Shown here: positions 51,824 through 60,744 of the stretch, piece after piece
Layout: the number at the start of each line of letters is the position of its first letter
Numbering within the stretch: the stretch's first letter is position 1
Origin: Vibrio celticus
GTDB taxonomy: Bacteria > Pseudomonadota > Gammaproteobacteria > Enterobacterales > Vibrionaceae
DNA: 64,000 nt
Direction: 5' to 3'
Assembly: GCF_024347335.1 (NCBI RefSeq)
Contig: NZ_AP025464.1
Coordinates: forward strand, 248,001 to 312,000
Notes under the pieces: generated by a model
Database searches by the model: none
What the model was told of the DNA's origin: nothing
The model's input: the letters and a program-made list of their open reading frames with translations, nothing else
Program-made: the position numbers and the translations under genes

Positions 51824-54256
51824 TTACTGCTTTTGAGTGAGTGCAACGATTCGCTCGTTAGATCTCGAACTGGTAACAGACTGCGGGTTTAAAATTGCTT
51901 GCGGATTATGGTCTCGCACAAACTCGATGAATTCCAGATAAGTGAGTGGTTGGCTAAAGAAGTAGCCTTGTATTAGGTCACAGTTCGCTTTTTTAAGGTA
52001 ATGATACTGTTCTATGGACTCGACACCTTCTGCGACGATTCGCGTGTCACAAGAGTGGCCTAAGTTAACCATAGATTCGACCATCTTACGGTCGGCTTTG
52101 TCGTCTACCATGTTATCGATAAAGCTCTTATCAATTTTTAGCTCATCCACAGGGTAGTGGAGTAGCTGGTTGAAGGCTGTGTATCCAGTACCAAAGTCAT
52201 CAAGTGAAACCTTTAAGCCTAGGCTTCTGATTCTCTCGATAGTCTGTACCGTAAGCTTGGTACTTTTCACGTAACTGGTCTCAGTTATCTCGATAATAAT
52301 GTTGCTAGGAGGTACTTGGTACCGTTCGATAACCTTACGAATATTGTCGGCAAAATTGCGGTTGTATAGCTCCATTGCTGAAATGTTAATGGATAAGGTA
52401 CCTTTGTACTTGTGGATTTCTGAGAGCTCTTTATAGCTCTTGATAGCGGTGCTAATAACCCAAATATCGAGTTTGGATATGAGGTTGCTCTTCTCTGCTG
52501 CAGGTATGAATTCGTCTGGACCCGCGTTTATGTCAAATAAAGCAGGGCAACGAACCAAACACTCAGCGCCATCTACCTGAAGTGTTTTAGCGTTGAAAAT
52601 AGGCATAAAGCGAAGTTCAAAGTTATCACTTTCACAGCACTCTAAAAGCCTTTTTTCTATAATGTCGTGTCTCTCTAACGTGTGTAATAACTCCTCGCCA
52701 TAAACAATACGGCTTTCTCCATCATTGTGAGATTTTGCACGGAGCAACATCTCATCAATACATCGGTGCCAAATTTCTTCAAACTTTGGTGTGTCGAGCG
52801 GTAAAACACCTGTTGCGAGTGATAACCTAAATCCATAGTAATCAAGGAACGTAGTGTTAGTCAGCGTATTATTGATGTTCTCTATTTCTTCGTTTATCAC
52901 TTGGCTTTTATTCATTTCTAAAATGGCGATAAACTGATTCCCCCCAAGCCTTGCTATGGAGTAGTCATTGCAATTGAAACCGGAAGATGACTGTTGGTTT
53001 TGTAGAGTATCTCTCAGCACTCTAGTTAAGCTTATTAGTACATTATCACCAACTTTGGCACCGTAGAGATCGTTGATTTTACGGAAGTCGATGATGTCCC
53101 AACAAACCACATAGCAGTGTGGGTTCATTGAACTCTTGAGGCGTACATCAAGGTGTCGGATGAATGAGCGTCGATTGGCTAGCTTGGTGAGTTGGTCGAA
53201 TTCAGCTTCGAATTTCAATTCCGTTAATGAGTCGATGTAAGCGTTTTTCAATCCATCAATTTCACTCTGTCCTGATGAACGTTTGAAGTATCTAAGCTTG
53301 AGTCCGCCGATTGATATCTCATGCAACAGATCTTTGAGTGGGCGCACAAGTTGGTAGCGCACCACTAAGTGCACGATCAACATGATCGTAAAGAGAGTGC
53401 CAAAGCCACCTAACAAGGTTTGTTTAGCGATGATGGCTTTCTCGTAATTGAATTTTTGCTCTCGAATGTTCACTTGAGCAATGAGGTGTCGGCTAGTCAG
53501 CTGTACATTGATACTTTCTGGGGTTTGTTCAATTGATTTGATAACGAATTGGGTATTTTCAATGTTGGCAGCGTCTGAGGATGGCTCTATTAAGAACTGA
53601 ATATTGTCATCGTCATTGTATTTGATTAACAAGCTAGAGAGTTGTATCAGAGGTCCGTCAGCAATCAAGATGTAGCGATTTAAACTGTTAGTTGCACGCT
53701 TGTCTTGAGGGAGGAGGTAAGGGTCAATTGCAGCAACATACGCATATCTGAGCTCGCCACTAACCGAGATATAAGAGAAGCCTTCGTAGGAGAGTTCCTT
53801 CTTGCTGATTAACGAGGTGTATATGTCGAAGACTCTTTCATAAATCTTGTCAGGGATTTTTAGCCCCTCGAAAGGATCGGCTCTGAGAGTCGAAAGCGTT
53901 AATTTGAACTTAGGGTCCACGATATAAACATTGCGTTGCCCAAATTGATTGACGTGATTCTGGCTTAATACTCGGAGTACTCGTTTTTCCAATAGCGATA
54001 GAGTCGTATAGTCGCCAGGATTTTGAATGTAGCGGAGGAACTGCAACGAAGAACCGATATCTTTAACTAGTAAGGACAAGCCGAGCTGCTCGTATTCCGC
54101 CGCGACTAAAGCGGTGTTCACATCAGATTGCACCTTGTCCAAATACATGTGCTTAGCATGATTTGATGCGAAGTTGTACATCACGATTCCTGCTATCAGG
54201 AGCACAAATGTCAGCGTTGGTAAAAGTACAAAATAGAGCTTCTTCAATACTGGCAT
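51824..54256 (-). CDS. MbaA-like GGDEF/EAL membrane protein
   Basis: An 810-residue inner-membrane protein: TM1 about 8-27, periplasmic sensor about 30-280, TM2 about 282-303, a GGDEF domain with altered motif (RLGGNQF instead of GGDEF) and an EAL domain with ECLVR, INISAMELYN, IEITETSY, VSLDDFGTGYTAF, ELKIDKSFI, AEGVES and QGYFFSQP. The cyclase is probably inactive and the phosphodiesterase probably active. It follows an NspS-like gene after three bases. The arrangement equals NspS-MbaA of V. cholerae, which lets polyamines control biofilm c-di-GMP. Probably a paralogue. Confidence 0.85.
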   Translation of the reverse strand: MPVLKKLYFVLLPTLTFVLLIAGIVMYNFASNHAKHMYLDKVQSDVNTALVAAEYEQLGLSLLVKDIGSSLQFLRYIQNPGDYTTLSLLEKRVLRVLSQNHVNQFGQRNVYIVDPKFKLTLSTLRADPFEGLKIPDKIYERVFDIYTSLISKKELSYEGFSYISVSGELRYAYVAAIDPYLLPQDKRATNSLNRYILIADGPLIQLSSLLIKYNDDDNIQFLIEPSSDAANIENTQFVIKSIEQTPESINVQLTSRHLIAQVNIREQKFNYEKAIIAKQTLLGGFGTLFTIMLIVHLVVRYQLVRPLKDLLHEISIGGLKLRYFKRSSGQSEIDGLKNAYIDSLTELKFEAEFDQLTKLANRRSFIRHLDVRLKSSMNPHCYVVCWDIIDFRKINDLYGAKVGDNVLISLTRVLRDTLQNQQSSSGFNCNDYSIARLGGNQFIAILEMNKSQVINEEIENINNTLTNTTFLDYYGFRLSLATGVLPLDTPKFEEIWHRCIDEMLLRAKSHNDGESRIVYGEELLHTLERHDIIEKRLLECCESDNFELRFMPIFNAKTLQVDGAECLVRCPALFDINAGPDEFIPAAEKSNLISKLDIWVISTAIKSYKELSEIHKYKGTLSINISAMELYNRNFADNIRKVIERYQVPPSNIIIEITETSYVKSTKLTVQTIERIRSLGLKVSLDDFGTGYTAFNQLLHYPVDELKIDKSFIDNMVDDKADRKMVESMVNLGHSCDTRIVAEGVESIEQYHYLKKANCDLIQGYFFSQPLTYLEFIEFVRDHNPQAILNPQSVTSSRSNERIVALTQKQ

Positions 54257-54259
54257 GAG

Positions 54260-55291
54260 TTATCTCAAACTGTCGACAATACGATTGCGAATTTGAATGC
54301 TACTCGGTTCTAACGGCTGATAAAGGTAGCTGCGATCTAATACTTCTTTATTCGGGAAAAGCTCGGGATCGTTTTGATACTCCTGAGAAGTGAGTGCTTT
54401 TGCTTTTGAACTTGGCGTTGCAAACCATGAATCCATTGCGTTTTGAGCGGCGATTTCGGGTTGCGATAAGAAGGAGAGAATCGTGGTTGCTTGTGGAGAT
54501 AGCTCTCCGTTGTTAATTGCAGCCATACACTCTAACCATAAGGTTGTTCCTTCTAGAGGCACTGTGTAGGCCCAAGATGCCTCAGGTTCGGCATCATTAA
54601 GCACATAGCTGTCACCTGAGTATCCGTAGGCGAGATCGATATTGGCTAAGCGCTCAAGCTGGTGGATGTGGTCGATGACATACTCATTGCTTTCAAGATG
54701 TGGTTTTTGCAGTTGTAGCGTTTTGTACGCAACACGAAGTTCTTGCTCATTATTAGTAAATGGGTTAAATCGATTGACCAATAACGCCGTGCTCACCAAG
54801 TCGGTGGGGTCGTAGTACATACTTATACGGCCACTGACTTTAGAGTCGGGTTCAAGAATCGCCATCCAAGATTCTGGGGCGGAGATTTTATCACTGCGAT
54901 ATAGGATACCGGATGTTCCCCAAGCGTAAGGAATACCATATTCACCGCATCCATCTGCCCACCTAGGATCAAAATTGCTTTCAATGGATTGTTGTAAGTC
55001 ACTTAGGTTATGGAACAGGTTTTGTTTGGCTAATGCCTTAAGTTTTACGCTTTCGACGATAACCAGTTCAAAAGCGCCTCGACGCTCGCTTAATAGAACC
55101 TCATCCCTTATTGACTCATCAGAGAAGAATTGTTGCTTTAGTGAGATGCCGTAGGTATCACTCAACTGGGTAACGACGCTGTCAGATAAAAATTCATCCC
55201 AATTGTAGAGATAAATATCTTGCTGCTGGCCAAATACAGGGCTAGCCAAAAAGGATGTTGACGCAAGTATTGATACGCAAAACGCTTTCAC
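54260..55291 (-). CDS. NspS/PotD-like periplasmic polyamine-binding protein
   Basis: A 343-residue periplasmic solute-binding protein of the PotD/PotF family. The signal peptide MKAFCVSILASTSFLASPVFG is followed by IYLYNWDEFLSDSVVTQL, with the polyamine-family NWxx motif. Later features: IPYAWGTSGILYRSD, DPTDLVSTALLVN, LAYGYSGDSYVL and the family's WFATPSSKAKAL. No transporter subunits are nearby. Directly upstream of the MbaA-like gene and three bases apart, it likely senses (nor)spermidine-like ligands for signalling rather than transport. Confidence 0.85.
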   Translation of the reverse strand: MKAFCVSILASTSFLASPVFGQQQDIYLYNWDEFLSDSVVTQLSDTYGISLKQQFFSDESIRDEVLLSERRGAFELVIVESVKLKALAKQNLFHNLSDLQQSIESNFDPRWADGCGEYGIPYAWGTSGILYRSDKISAPESWMAILEPDSKVSGRISMYYDPTDLVSTALLVNRFNPFTNNEQELRVAYKTLQLQKPHLESNEYVIDHIHQLERLANIDLAYGYSGDSYVLNDAEPEASWAYTVPLEGTTLWLECMAAINNGELSPQATTILSFLSQPEIAAQNAMDSWFATPSSKAKALTSQEYQNDPELFPNKEVLDRSYLYQPLEPSSIQIRNRIVDSLR

Positions 55292-55653
55292 TGACGGACT
55301 CCCTTTCGTACGTGATAACTAAATCGTAGCCCAAAATCTGCAACATGATTCAAATTTACGACTCTTATTTTAGTACAACCTAATGCAATGCATGCGAACA
55401 CCGACTTTTAATTACCAGAATAGAAGGGAAATGAGTCTGGGTTATGAGATCGCTAGGCAAAATAATGGATTAACTATCTAAACTAAATGTTGGAAAGTCG
55501 GTTATTAGAGCGTCTTTACCTAACGAGGCTTATGAAAACGTGTTGTCCGTCTGATTCTCTTAGTATCGAAGCATTAATTATGAACCAAAAAACCAACCGC
55601 AAGTTAATTATGCGATAATAATGCATTAAATTTCAAAATAAGGACATTGATTT
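55292..55653. other. Divergent promoter region (NspS-like / LysE-like)
   Basis: 362 bp, AT-rich toward the plus-strand gene. TTAATTATG occurs twice (near 55575 and 55604), once within an imperfect inverted repeat of GCATTAATTA. No gene found. Confidence 0.5.
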
Positions 55654-56304
55654 ATGGATGCAGGTTTAGTTGGGATTTTTGTTACCGTGGCGATTGCTCA
55701 TTTTTTGGCGTTGTTGAGCCCCGGACCAGACTTTGTGATTGTGGTGAAGAGTGCTGTTCGAAATAAGGGAAAAAAAGCCCTAGGCGTTGCATTCGGTATT
55801 GCCAGTGCGAATGCGGTTTATATTGCTTTGTGCTTGGTTGGTGTTGGCTCGATTCTAGCGGCATCCGTTTCTATTATGATTGCACTCAAGATCATTGGTG
55901 GTGTGTTTCTTGTTTATCTTGCTGTACAAGCGATAAGAGCGAAAAAATGCAATTACAGTAATTTCGATGTTGACGAAGAAGGAGCCTCCAATCAAACCAC
56001 TTTTCTTAAAGAATTCCTCACCGGTTTTCTATCGGGAATCCTTAACCCTAAAAACCTTTTGTTCTATTTGAGCTTGTTTACTGTTGTACTGAACAATGAC
56101 GTTGGCTTCATGTTTAAGTTAGGTCTAGGTATTTGGATGACGGTGGTTGTATTTGTATGGGATGCGGCGATCATCTTCCTGTTATCTGCACCTAAAGTGC
56201 GTCAAGAGTTTACACGTGTTGCTTACTATATTGATAAAGTGACAGGAGTCATGCTGGGGCTACTTGGCTTGACTATTGTGAAATCTGTTCTAGTCCGCCA
56301 GTAG
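55654..56304 (+). CDS. LysE/RhtB-family amino-acid exporter
   Basis: A 216-residue inner-membrane exporter with six hydrophobic segments. The N-terminal LLSPGPDFVIVVKSAVRNKGKKALGVAFGIASANAVY is diagnostic (conserved SPGP), and FLTGFLSGILNPKNLLFYLSLFTVVL is the usual second repeat. Substrate (homoserine, threonine, leucine, lysine or a metabolite) cannot be told from sequence. AAGGA sits upstream of the ATG. It is expressed singly. The cytosolic loop contains NFDVDEEGASNQT. Confidence 0.9.
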   Translation: MDAGLVGIFVTVAIAHFLALLSPGPDFVIVVKSAVRNKGKKALGVAFGIASANAVYIALCLVGVGSILAASVSIMIALKIIGGVFLVYLAVQAIRAKKCNYSNFDVDEEGASNQTTFLKEFLTGFLSGILNPKNLLFYLSLFTVVLNNDVGFMFKLGLGIWMTVVVFVWDAAIIFLLSAPKVRQEFTRVAYYIDKVTGVMLGLLGLTIVKSVLVRQ

Positions 56305-56628
56305 GTTATATTGAATTATAATTACTTGGTAAGCTTACGTTCGTAGCTCGATATGGTGTCGGTGTGCCACGAATGTGAGCTTGTTTCCTGCCAGGCTGAT
56401 ACGTTTTATCTCTTATCTGCTCGATTATAAACCTTCTGCTTAATCCACGAATTCTTTGCATAACTCTTTGTTTGTCATTTCTTTTGTTTCTGATTAAGTA
56501 TCTATAAATTTGTTTCTAAAGACTTGTAGCACAAGGCACTTGTGCTTATTGTGGTCAGCAATATTAAGGACATGTCCCAACGAGCCATGATTGCCGATTT
56601 GGGAAATATTGTGCATTTAGGAGTCATT
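56305..56628. other. Region upstream of the PhzF gene
   Basis: 324 bp. AGCACAAG (56528-56535) and CTTGTGCT (56539-56546) form a short perfect hairpin. Otherwise AT-rich with no gene. Confidence 0.45.
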
Positions 56629-57429
56629 GTGGATTTAGAGATATATCAAGTAGATTCGTTTACAACTCAAGCGTTTAAAGGGAACCCTGCCGGGGTCTGT
56701 ATCTCTAAAGAGCCGTTGGATGAGTCGCTAATGTTTTCAATCGCTGAAGAGATGGCGGTATCAGAGACGGCTTTTCTTGCGCTTAACACTATGACGCTTA
56801 AATGGTTCACTCCTGAAGTCGAAGTGAAGCTGTGTGGGCATGGCACACTGGCAACGGTTCATGTAATGAAAGAGCAAGGGCTGCTTGAGACAGGTGATAA
56901 GGTCGTGTTTAACACTTTGTCTGGGGAGTTATCTGCCGCCGTTTGTGAATCGTCTATCGAGCTTGATTTTCCTAGTACACAGCTATCATTGCGTTCTGAA
57001 CCCAATCTCAAGCTGCTTGAACACTTAGGAATAGAGCCGCACCAAGTCGTTTCATTTAGAGAATTTGACTCTAAGCAGTTAATCGAAGTTTCCAACGAAC
57101 AAGCGTTATTGGAGCTTTCACCAAACTTTGATGCGTTAAAAGGCATTCAAGGTCGCGGTGTTGTGGTCACAGCATTGACAGCAAATACGGGACTTGATTT
57201 TGTTTCTCGTTACTTTGCACCCTGGGTTGGGGTTAATGAAGATCCTGTTACAGGGTCGGCGCATTGCGCATTGACGCAGCACTGGGCAGAAAAGCTCAAC
57301 AAAATCCGTTTCAGTGCTTATCAGGCGTCTCGTCGTGGTGGTTATATGTCGACAGAGCTCTTAGCTAGTGGGCGAATAAAGTTAATCGGTTCTGCGACCA
57401 CTGTGATTAGTGGTGTGTTGAAGCTTTAG
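56629..57429 (+). CDS. PhzF-family isomerase/epimerase
   Basis: A 266-residue protein of the PhzF/diaminopimelate-epimerase fold. The GTG at 56629 is chosen because AGGAG precedes it by five bases; longer frames have no family similarity. Features: IYQVDSFTTQAFKGNPAGVC, catalytic E46 in VSETAFL, LKWFTPEVEVKLCGHGTLA, VTGSAHCAL (Asp in EDPVTGSAH) and a terminal ISGVLKL. PhzF itself isomerises dihydrohydroxyanthranilate in phenazine synthesis, but most homologues have unknown substrates and no phenazine genes adjoin. Confidence 0.88.
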   Translation: MDLEIYQVDSFTTQAFKGNPAGVCISKEPLDESLMFSIAEEMAVSETAFLALNTMTLKWFTPEVEVKLCGHGTLATVHVMKEQGLLETGDKVVFNTLSGELSAAVCESSIELDFPSTQLSLRSEPNLKLLEHLGIEPHQVVSFREFDSKQLIEVSNEQALLELSPNFDALKGIQGRGVVVTALTANTGLDFVSRYFAPWVGVNEDPVTGSAHCALTQHWAEKLNKIRFSAYQASRRGGYMSTELLASGRIKLIGSATTVISGVLKL

Positions 57430-57459
57430 ATCTCTATAGAAGCTTTAGGTCTCTATAGA
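57422..57459. repeat. 19-bp tandem duplication at the end of the PhzF gene
   Basis: AGCTTTAGATCTCTATAGA (57422-57440) and AGCTTTAGGTCTCTATAGA (57441-57459) differ at one base, then AGTTTTAGAG continues the degenerate repeat. The PhzF stop codon lies in the first copy. Confidence 0.8.
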
Positions 57460-57571
57460 AGTTTTAGAGCGCTGTTTGACCTGTATCGTTGGAACCGCCT
57501 AGTACGTTTTATTCGACTGTTCACAGTTAAAAGAGGCGGCTAGGGCGTAATGTATTATTGAAGGAATCACC

Positions 57572-58075
57572 GTGTCTGCCTTTTACCTTTCTCAAGTATT
57601 AGTCGCGATAGCCATTTGTTTTGATCTTCTGTCATTCCAATTCAAGGAAAGGAAGAAAATCGTCACTTGTCTGTTCTTTGCTGGCGTTCTTATTTCGAGT
57701 CACTTTATCCTTCTCGAACAATGGACAGCGGCGAGCTTAATGACGATTGCCACGGTTCGCTATTTAACGAGCGTATTTTCTACCTCGTCTAAGTTTAAAT
57801 ATTTGTTCTGTTCGATGTCGGTGGTGGCAACCGCAGTGACTTATGCAGGGCTGACCAGCATATTGAGTTGCTTTGCTTCCGTATTTCAAACCTTTGCTGC
57901 CTTCAATAAAGATGACCGTCGATTAAGAGGATTGATGATCATCGGAACCAGCTTTTGGTTGGTTCACAATTACTTAGTTGGCTCGCCAACAGCGGTTGTG
58001 ATGGAGGCGCTGTTTATCTGCAGTAACTTGGTGGGCTATTACCGTTTTTACTTCAGAAAGAGTGCCGCTGCTTAG
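57572..58075 (+). CDS. YgjV-family inner-membrane protein
   Basis: A 167-residue polytopic membrane protein with six or seven short hydrophobic segments, for example LSQVLVAIAICFDLLSFQFKERKKIV and SHFILLEQWTAASLMTIATVRYLTSVFS. The LEQWTAASLMTIATVRYLTS and TSFWLVHNYLVGSPTAVVMEALFICSNLVGYYRFYF segments match the YgjV (Imp) family, of unknown function. GTG start at 57572 with GGAATCACC before it. Probably monocistronic. Confidence 0.82.
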   Translation: MSAFYLSQVLVAIAICFDLLSFQFKERKKIVTCLFFAGVLISSHFILLEQWTAASLMTIATVRYLTSVFSTSSKFKYLFCSMSVVATAVTYAGLTSILSCFASVFQTFAAFNKDDRRLRGLMIIGTSFWLVHNYLVGSPTAVVMEALFICSNLVGYYRFYFRKSAAA

Positions 58076-58107
58076 GTTTACAACTGAGGTTAAGGCCCAA
58101 ATTATTA

Positions 58108-58127
58108 TTCAATTCAATTCAATTCAA
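58108..58127. repeat. TTCAA tandem repeat
   Basis: Four perfect TTCAA units just upstream of the cupin gene's ribosome binding site. Confidence 0.8.
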
Positions 58128-58146
58128 TGCTAGCTAGGAGACCTTG

Positions 58147-58461
58147 ATGCCAAACATTTACAATGATGTTCCTTCATCACTACCTAATGAGATATTCAAT
58201 GACCTGATTGCCAACGACAGTGTTCGAATCGAAAGAATATTGTCGCATGGACACAGTTCACCAGACGAGGGTTGGTATGATCAAGATGAGAATGAATGGG
58301 TAATGGTGATTGAAGGTCAAGGCGTCATCGAGTTTGAAGATGGACGCGTTGTTACCTTGTCTAAAGGTGATTACATCAACATTGCTGCGCGAGAAAAGCA
58401 CAAGGTTGCTGGTACAGATAAAGATACGGTGACGATCTGGTTGGCTGTGTTTTATCGTTGA
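58147..58461 (+). CDS. Single-domain cupin protein
   Basis: A 104-residue small cupin. ATG at 58147 with CTAGGAG upstream. The beta-barrel contains the two cupin motifs: GHSSPDEGWYDQDENEWVMVIEGQGVIEFEDG (usual His replaced in part) and LSKGDYINIAAREKHKVAG, with metal-type His/Glu residues H63 region and H-K at 85. No other domain. Function unknown; similar small cupins are sugar or metal-binding or enzymatic. The TTCAA repeat lies 20 bp before its ribosome site. Confidence 0.85.
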   Translation: MPNIYNDVPSSLPNEIFNDLIANDSVRIERILSHGHSSPDEGWYDQDENEWVMVIEGQGVIEFEDGRVVTLSKGDYINIAAREKHKVAGTDKDTVTIWLAVFYR

Positions 58462-58581
58462 TATCTTGCTCTAAATCTGAGGCTGTTGAATTTGAATTAT
58501 AGAGCCTGTTGGGTTTAAAGCCTGCTGATTCAGCTGTTTATTTACACCCCTGAAAGGATTTAAGACCAAAAGGAGTATGTC

Positions 58582-59064
58582 GTGGTTAGAATTCGAAACT
58601 ATCAAGCGAGTGATGATAAAGCACTGTGGGAGATCTTCTTTCATACCGTACGTAACGTCAATGTTCGAGATTATTCTCAACAGCAAGTAGAAGCTTGGGC
58701 ACCCAGTAGCTTTGACTTTGCATTATGGCAAAAGCGTATGAATGGGTTACAACCCTTTGTGGCTGAGATCGATGGTTGCGTTGTTGGTTATACTGATCTG
58801 CAACCCAACGGTTTGATTGATCACTTTTTCTGTCACCATGAATATCAAGGAAAGGGTGTAGGGAAAGCATTGATGGAACATGTTTTCACTGTGGGTCGAG
58901 TTCGTGGCGTATCGAGATATTTCTCTGAAGTAAGCATTACCGCAAGGCCTTTTTATGAGCACCTTGGCTTTACGGTGGTGAATGAACAGGAAGTCGAAAT
59001 GCGTGGCGTAAAGCTGACCAATTACGTGATGGAAAAGATAGTTGAAGATGGACAAAGCAGTTGA
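58582..59064 (+). CDS. GNAT-family N-acetyltransferase
   Basis: A 160-residue acetyltransferase. Motif A is HHEYQGKGVGKALMEHVF (acetyl-CoA loop Q/R-x-x-G-x-G/A), with a C-terminal ARPFYEHLGFTVV. N-terminus IRNYQASDDKALWEIFFHTV is typical of this group (WxxxF-type). GTG start at 58582 with AAAAGGAG upstream. The substrate cannot be predicted; nearest-looking relatives are tagged as YjdJ/ElaA-like. Confidence 0.88.
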   Translation: MVRIRNYQASDDKALWEIFFHTVRNVNVRDYSQQQVEAWAPSSFDFALWQKRMNGLQPFVAEIDGCVVGYTDLQPNGLIDHFFCHHEYQGKGVGKALMEHVFTVGRVRGVSRYFSEVSITARPFYEHLGFTVVNEQEVEMRGVKLTNYVMEKIVEDGQSS

Positions 59065-59229
59065 ATAGGTGAACTCGTGTTCTTAGGGATACAGAAACCG
59101 AGTTTGAAATATTAATGAACCTTATTAAGGATAACTTTTCCTGATCTATTGATATTGTCGATGAGTTCAAATTGTGTGCAAGATAATTTGTCTAATCTAA
59201 ACATTGAATGAATACAAGGAGTGTTGTTC

Positions 59230-59487
59230 ATGAGTCATGTGAGTAGATCTAAACTATATACATTGGTGTCGATGTTGTCCTTCGCTGTTGGCGTTCTTGC
59301 CTTAGATGCTGGGGTGTCGGGGTTATTTCCTCTCTTTGTTGTCGTCATCTCATTTTTTTCATTCGTCATTAACTCGTTTCTTTGTTTGTTCGGAGGTAAA
59401 CGCGAAGATGGCTTTGATGCCTATCAAAAAGCAAATCAGACTCGGTCTGAAGCACTGGTCAAAGGCTTAGAAGACTCGAGCAAATAA
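59230..59487 (+). CDS. Small membrane protein, 85 residues
   Basis: Two hydrophobic segments (about 8-25 and 27-50 from the ATG at 59230), then a hydrophilic tail GGKREDGFDAYQKANQTRSEALVKGLEDSSK. AAGGAGTG lies nine bases upstream of the ATG. GTG at 59221 and TTG at 59224 are in-frame alternatives. No recognisable family. It may belong to a group of short Vibrio membrane proteins of unknown function; the charged tail should face the cytosol. Confidence 0.65.
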   Translation: MSHVSRSKLYTLVSMLSFAVGVLALDAGVSGLFPLFVVVISFFSFVINSFLCLFGGKREDGFDAYQKANQTRSEALVKGLEDSSK

Positions 59488-59618
59488 ACCTATGCCTTCA
59501 GGCGAACGGTAATCTCATTTTTGATACAGTTTTCACCTGTTTTTTGTTCTCTTCTTCAAGAAAAATCATCACTTTAGAGATAATATCCACTTCAACTAAT
59601 TTCAGTGAAGGAAGAAAA

Positions 59619-59915
59619 GTGGGTATTGAAGCTTTAGCGTTTGTGATGGACGCATTAATCACCGCATGTTGTATGTATATCGCCTCTAAAATGTCATTCG
59701 TGGTCGCAGATTTTAAATCCCTTCTTACTATTGCTGTAATTGTTGCTCTGGTGTCATTGATTCCGACAGTGGGCTGGGTGTTAGGGTTGATTCTGTTTGT
59801 GTTCTTACTCGGGAAAGCGACGCACTCTAGTATTGGTGATTGCATCTGGGTGGTGGTCTTCACGAAGGTGGTATCGATGGCGGCCTTTCTGATATTCGGG
59901 CGCTTGTTTATGTAA
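59619..59915 (+). CDS. Small multi-helix membrane protein, 98 residues
   Basis: The start is placed at GTG 59619 because AAGGAAG lies four bases before it; the longer frame from 59544 has no such site. The product (GIEALAFVMDALITACCMYIASKM...) has three or four membrane segments (about 4-22, 35-50, 52-70 and 80-95) and a KVVSMAAFLIFGRLF end. I do not recognise a family, and no charged catalytic residues stand out. It precedes a convergent terminator. Confidence 0.6.
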   Translation: MGIEALAFVMDALITACCMYIASKMSFVVADFKSLLTIAVIVALVSLIPTVGWVLGLILFVFLLGKATHSSIGDCIWVVVFTKVVSMAAFLIFGRLFM

Positions 59916-59989
59916 TCCGGGTTCTTGCTTATATCAAGGCAGACTTGGCTAGTTTGATACCGATCTTAACTTGGTATTTAAACGTCAAA

Positions 59990-60012
59990 AGGGTGTGAAC
60001 CTATCACACCCT
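59990..60012. terminator. Terminator between convergent genes
   Basis: AGGGTGTGA (59990-59998) pairs with TCACACCCT (60004-60012); the minus strand reads into TTTTGACG. It lies 30 bp from the fasciclin stop. Confidence 0.8.
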
Positions 60013-60042
60013 CTAAGAACTATTGATTTGTGTTCATCTTTA

Positions 60043-60540
60043 TTATTTAGGCAGTAATACAGCATCAATCACATGGATAACACCATTGCTTGCTTCAACA
60101 TCTGCCATCACGAACTGCGCTTTGTTGATCATCACGTTGCCGTGATCAATTCCTACCATTACCGCTTCGCCTTGCACTGTTACGGCACTATCGAGTTTCA
60201 TCACTTCAGACGCCATTATTTTCCCCGGCACCACATGATAGGTCAGTACTGCGATTAGCTTGTCTTTGTTTTCTGGCTTCAACAGCATATCAACCGTTCC
60301 TTCTGGTAAAGCAGCGAACGCTTCATCCGTTGGCGCAAACACAGTGAAGGGACCGTCACCTTTCAATGTTTCAACTAAGCCTGCCGCTTTTACCGCTGCT
60401 ACCAAGGTGTTGAAAGAGCCGTTTTCAGCCGCCACGTCAACGATATCTTTCTTCATTCCGTGGTGATCAGCGTGAGCAAAAGCCGTAAAAAGAAGCGTCG
60501 CAACTAGCACTGACATGGTTTTGATTAATTTATTAAACAT
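60043..60540 (-). CDS. Secreted fasciclin-domain protein
   Basis: A 165-residue exported protein. The ATG at 60540 (AAGGAAG upstream) gives signal peptide MFNKLIKTMSVLVATLLFTAFA, cleaved before HADHHG. A single fasciclin (FAS1) domain follows: NTLVAAVKAAGLVETLKGDGPFTVFAPTDEAFAALP (H1 motif), LTYHVVPGKIMASEVM and the H2 motif VEASNGVIHVIDAVLLPK. FAS1 domains mediate adhesion or bind small ligands. A His-rich HADHHG region at the mature N-terminus could bind metal. Probably monocistronic and periplasmic or secreted. Confidence 0.93.
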   Translation of the reverse strand: MFNKLIKTMSVLVATLLFTAFAHADHHGMKKDIVDVAAENGSFNTLVAAVKAAGLVETLKGDGPFTVFAPTDEAFAALPEGTVDMLLKPENKDKLIAVLTYHVVPGKIMASEVMKLDSAVTVQGEAVMVGIDHGNVMINKAQFVMADVEASNGVIHVIDAVLLPK

Positions 60541-60744
60541 ATTGTCTTCCTTTGAGTTTTGTCCGTTATTTTCGAGAGGTATTACGAAAGCCCAATCGTG
60601 ATAGATCAATTTGTTGTGTCTTTGAGTGAATGGTTAGCGATATTGACAGCGCCAAGCGAATAAATTTATTTTGTTAAATGCTTGTTATAATTCCATTTTG
60701 ATGCTTATAGTTATTCGGTGATTATTCAAATGATGGATGTGAAT

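Noticed and set aside
51634..51840. 68-codon plus-strand ORF with hydrophobic segments after the degenerate GGDEF gene
   Set aside because: Overlaps the end of the EAL gene on the opposite strand, no ribosome site and no recognisable family.
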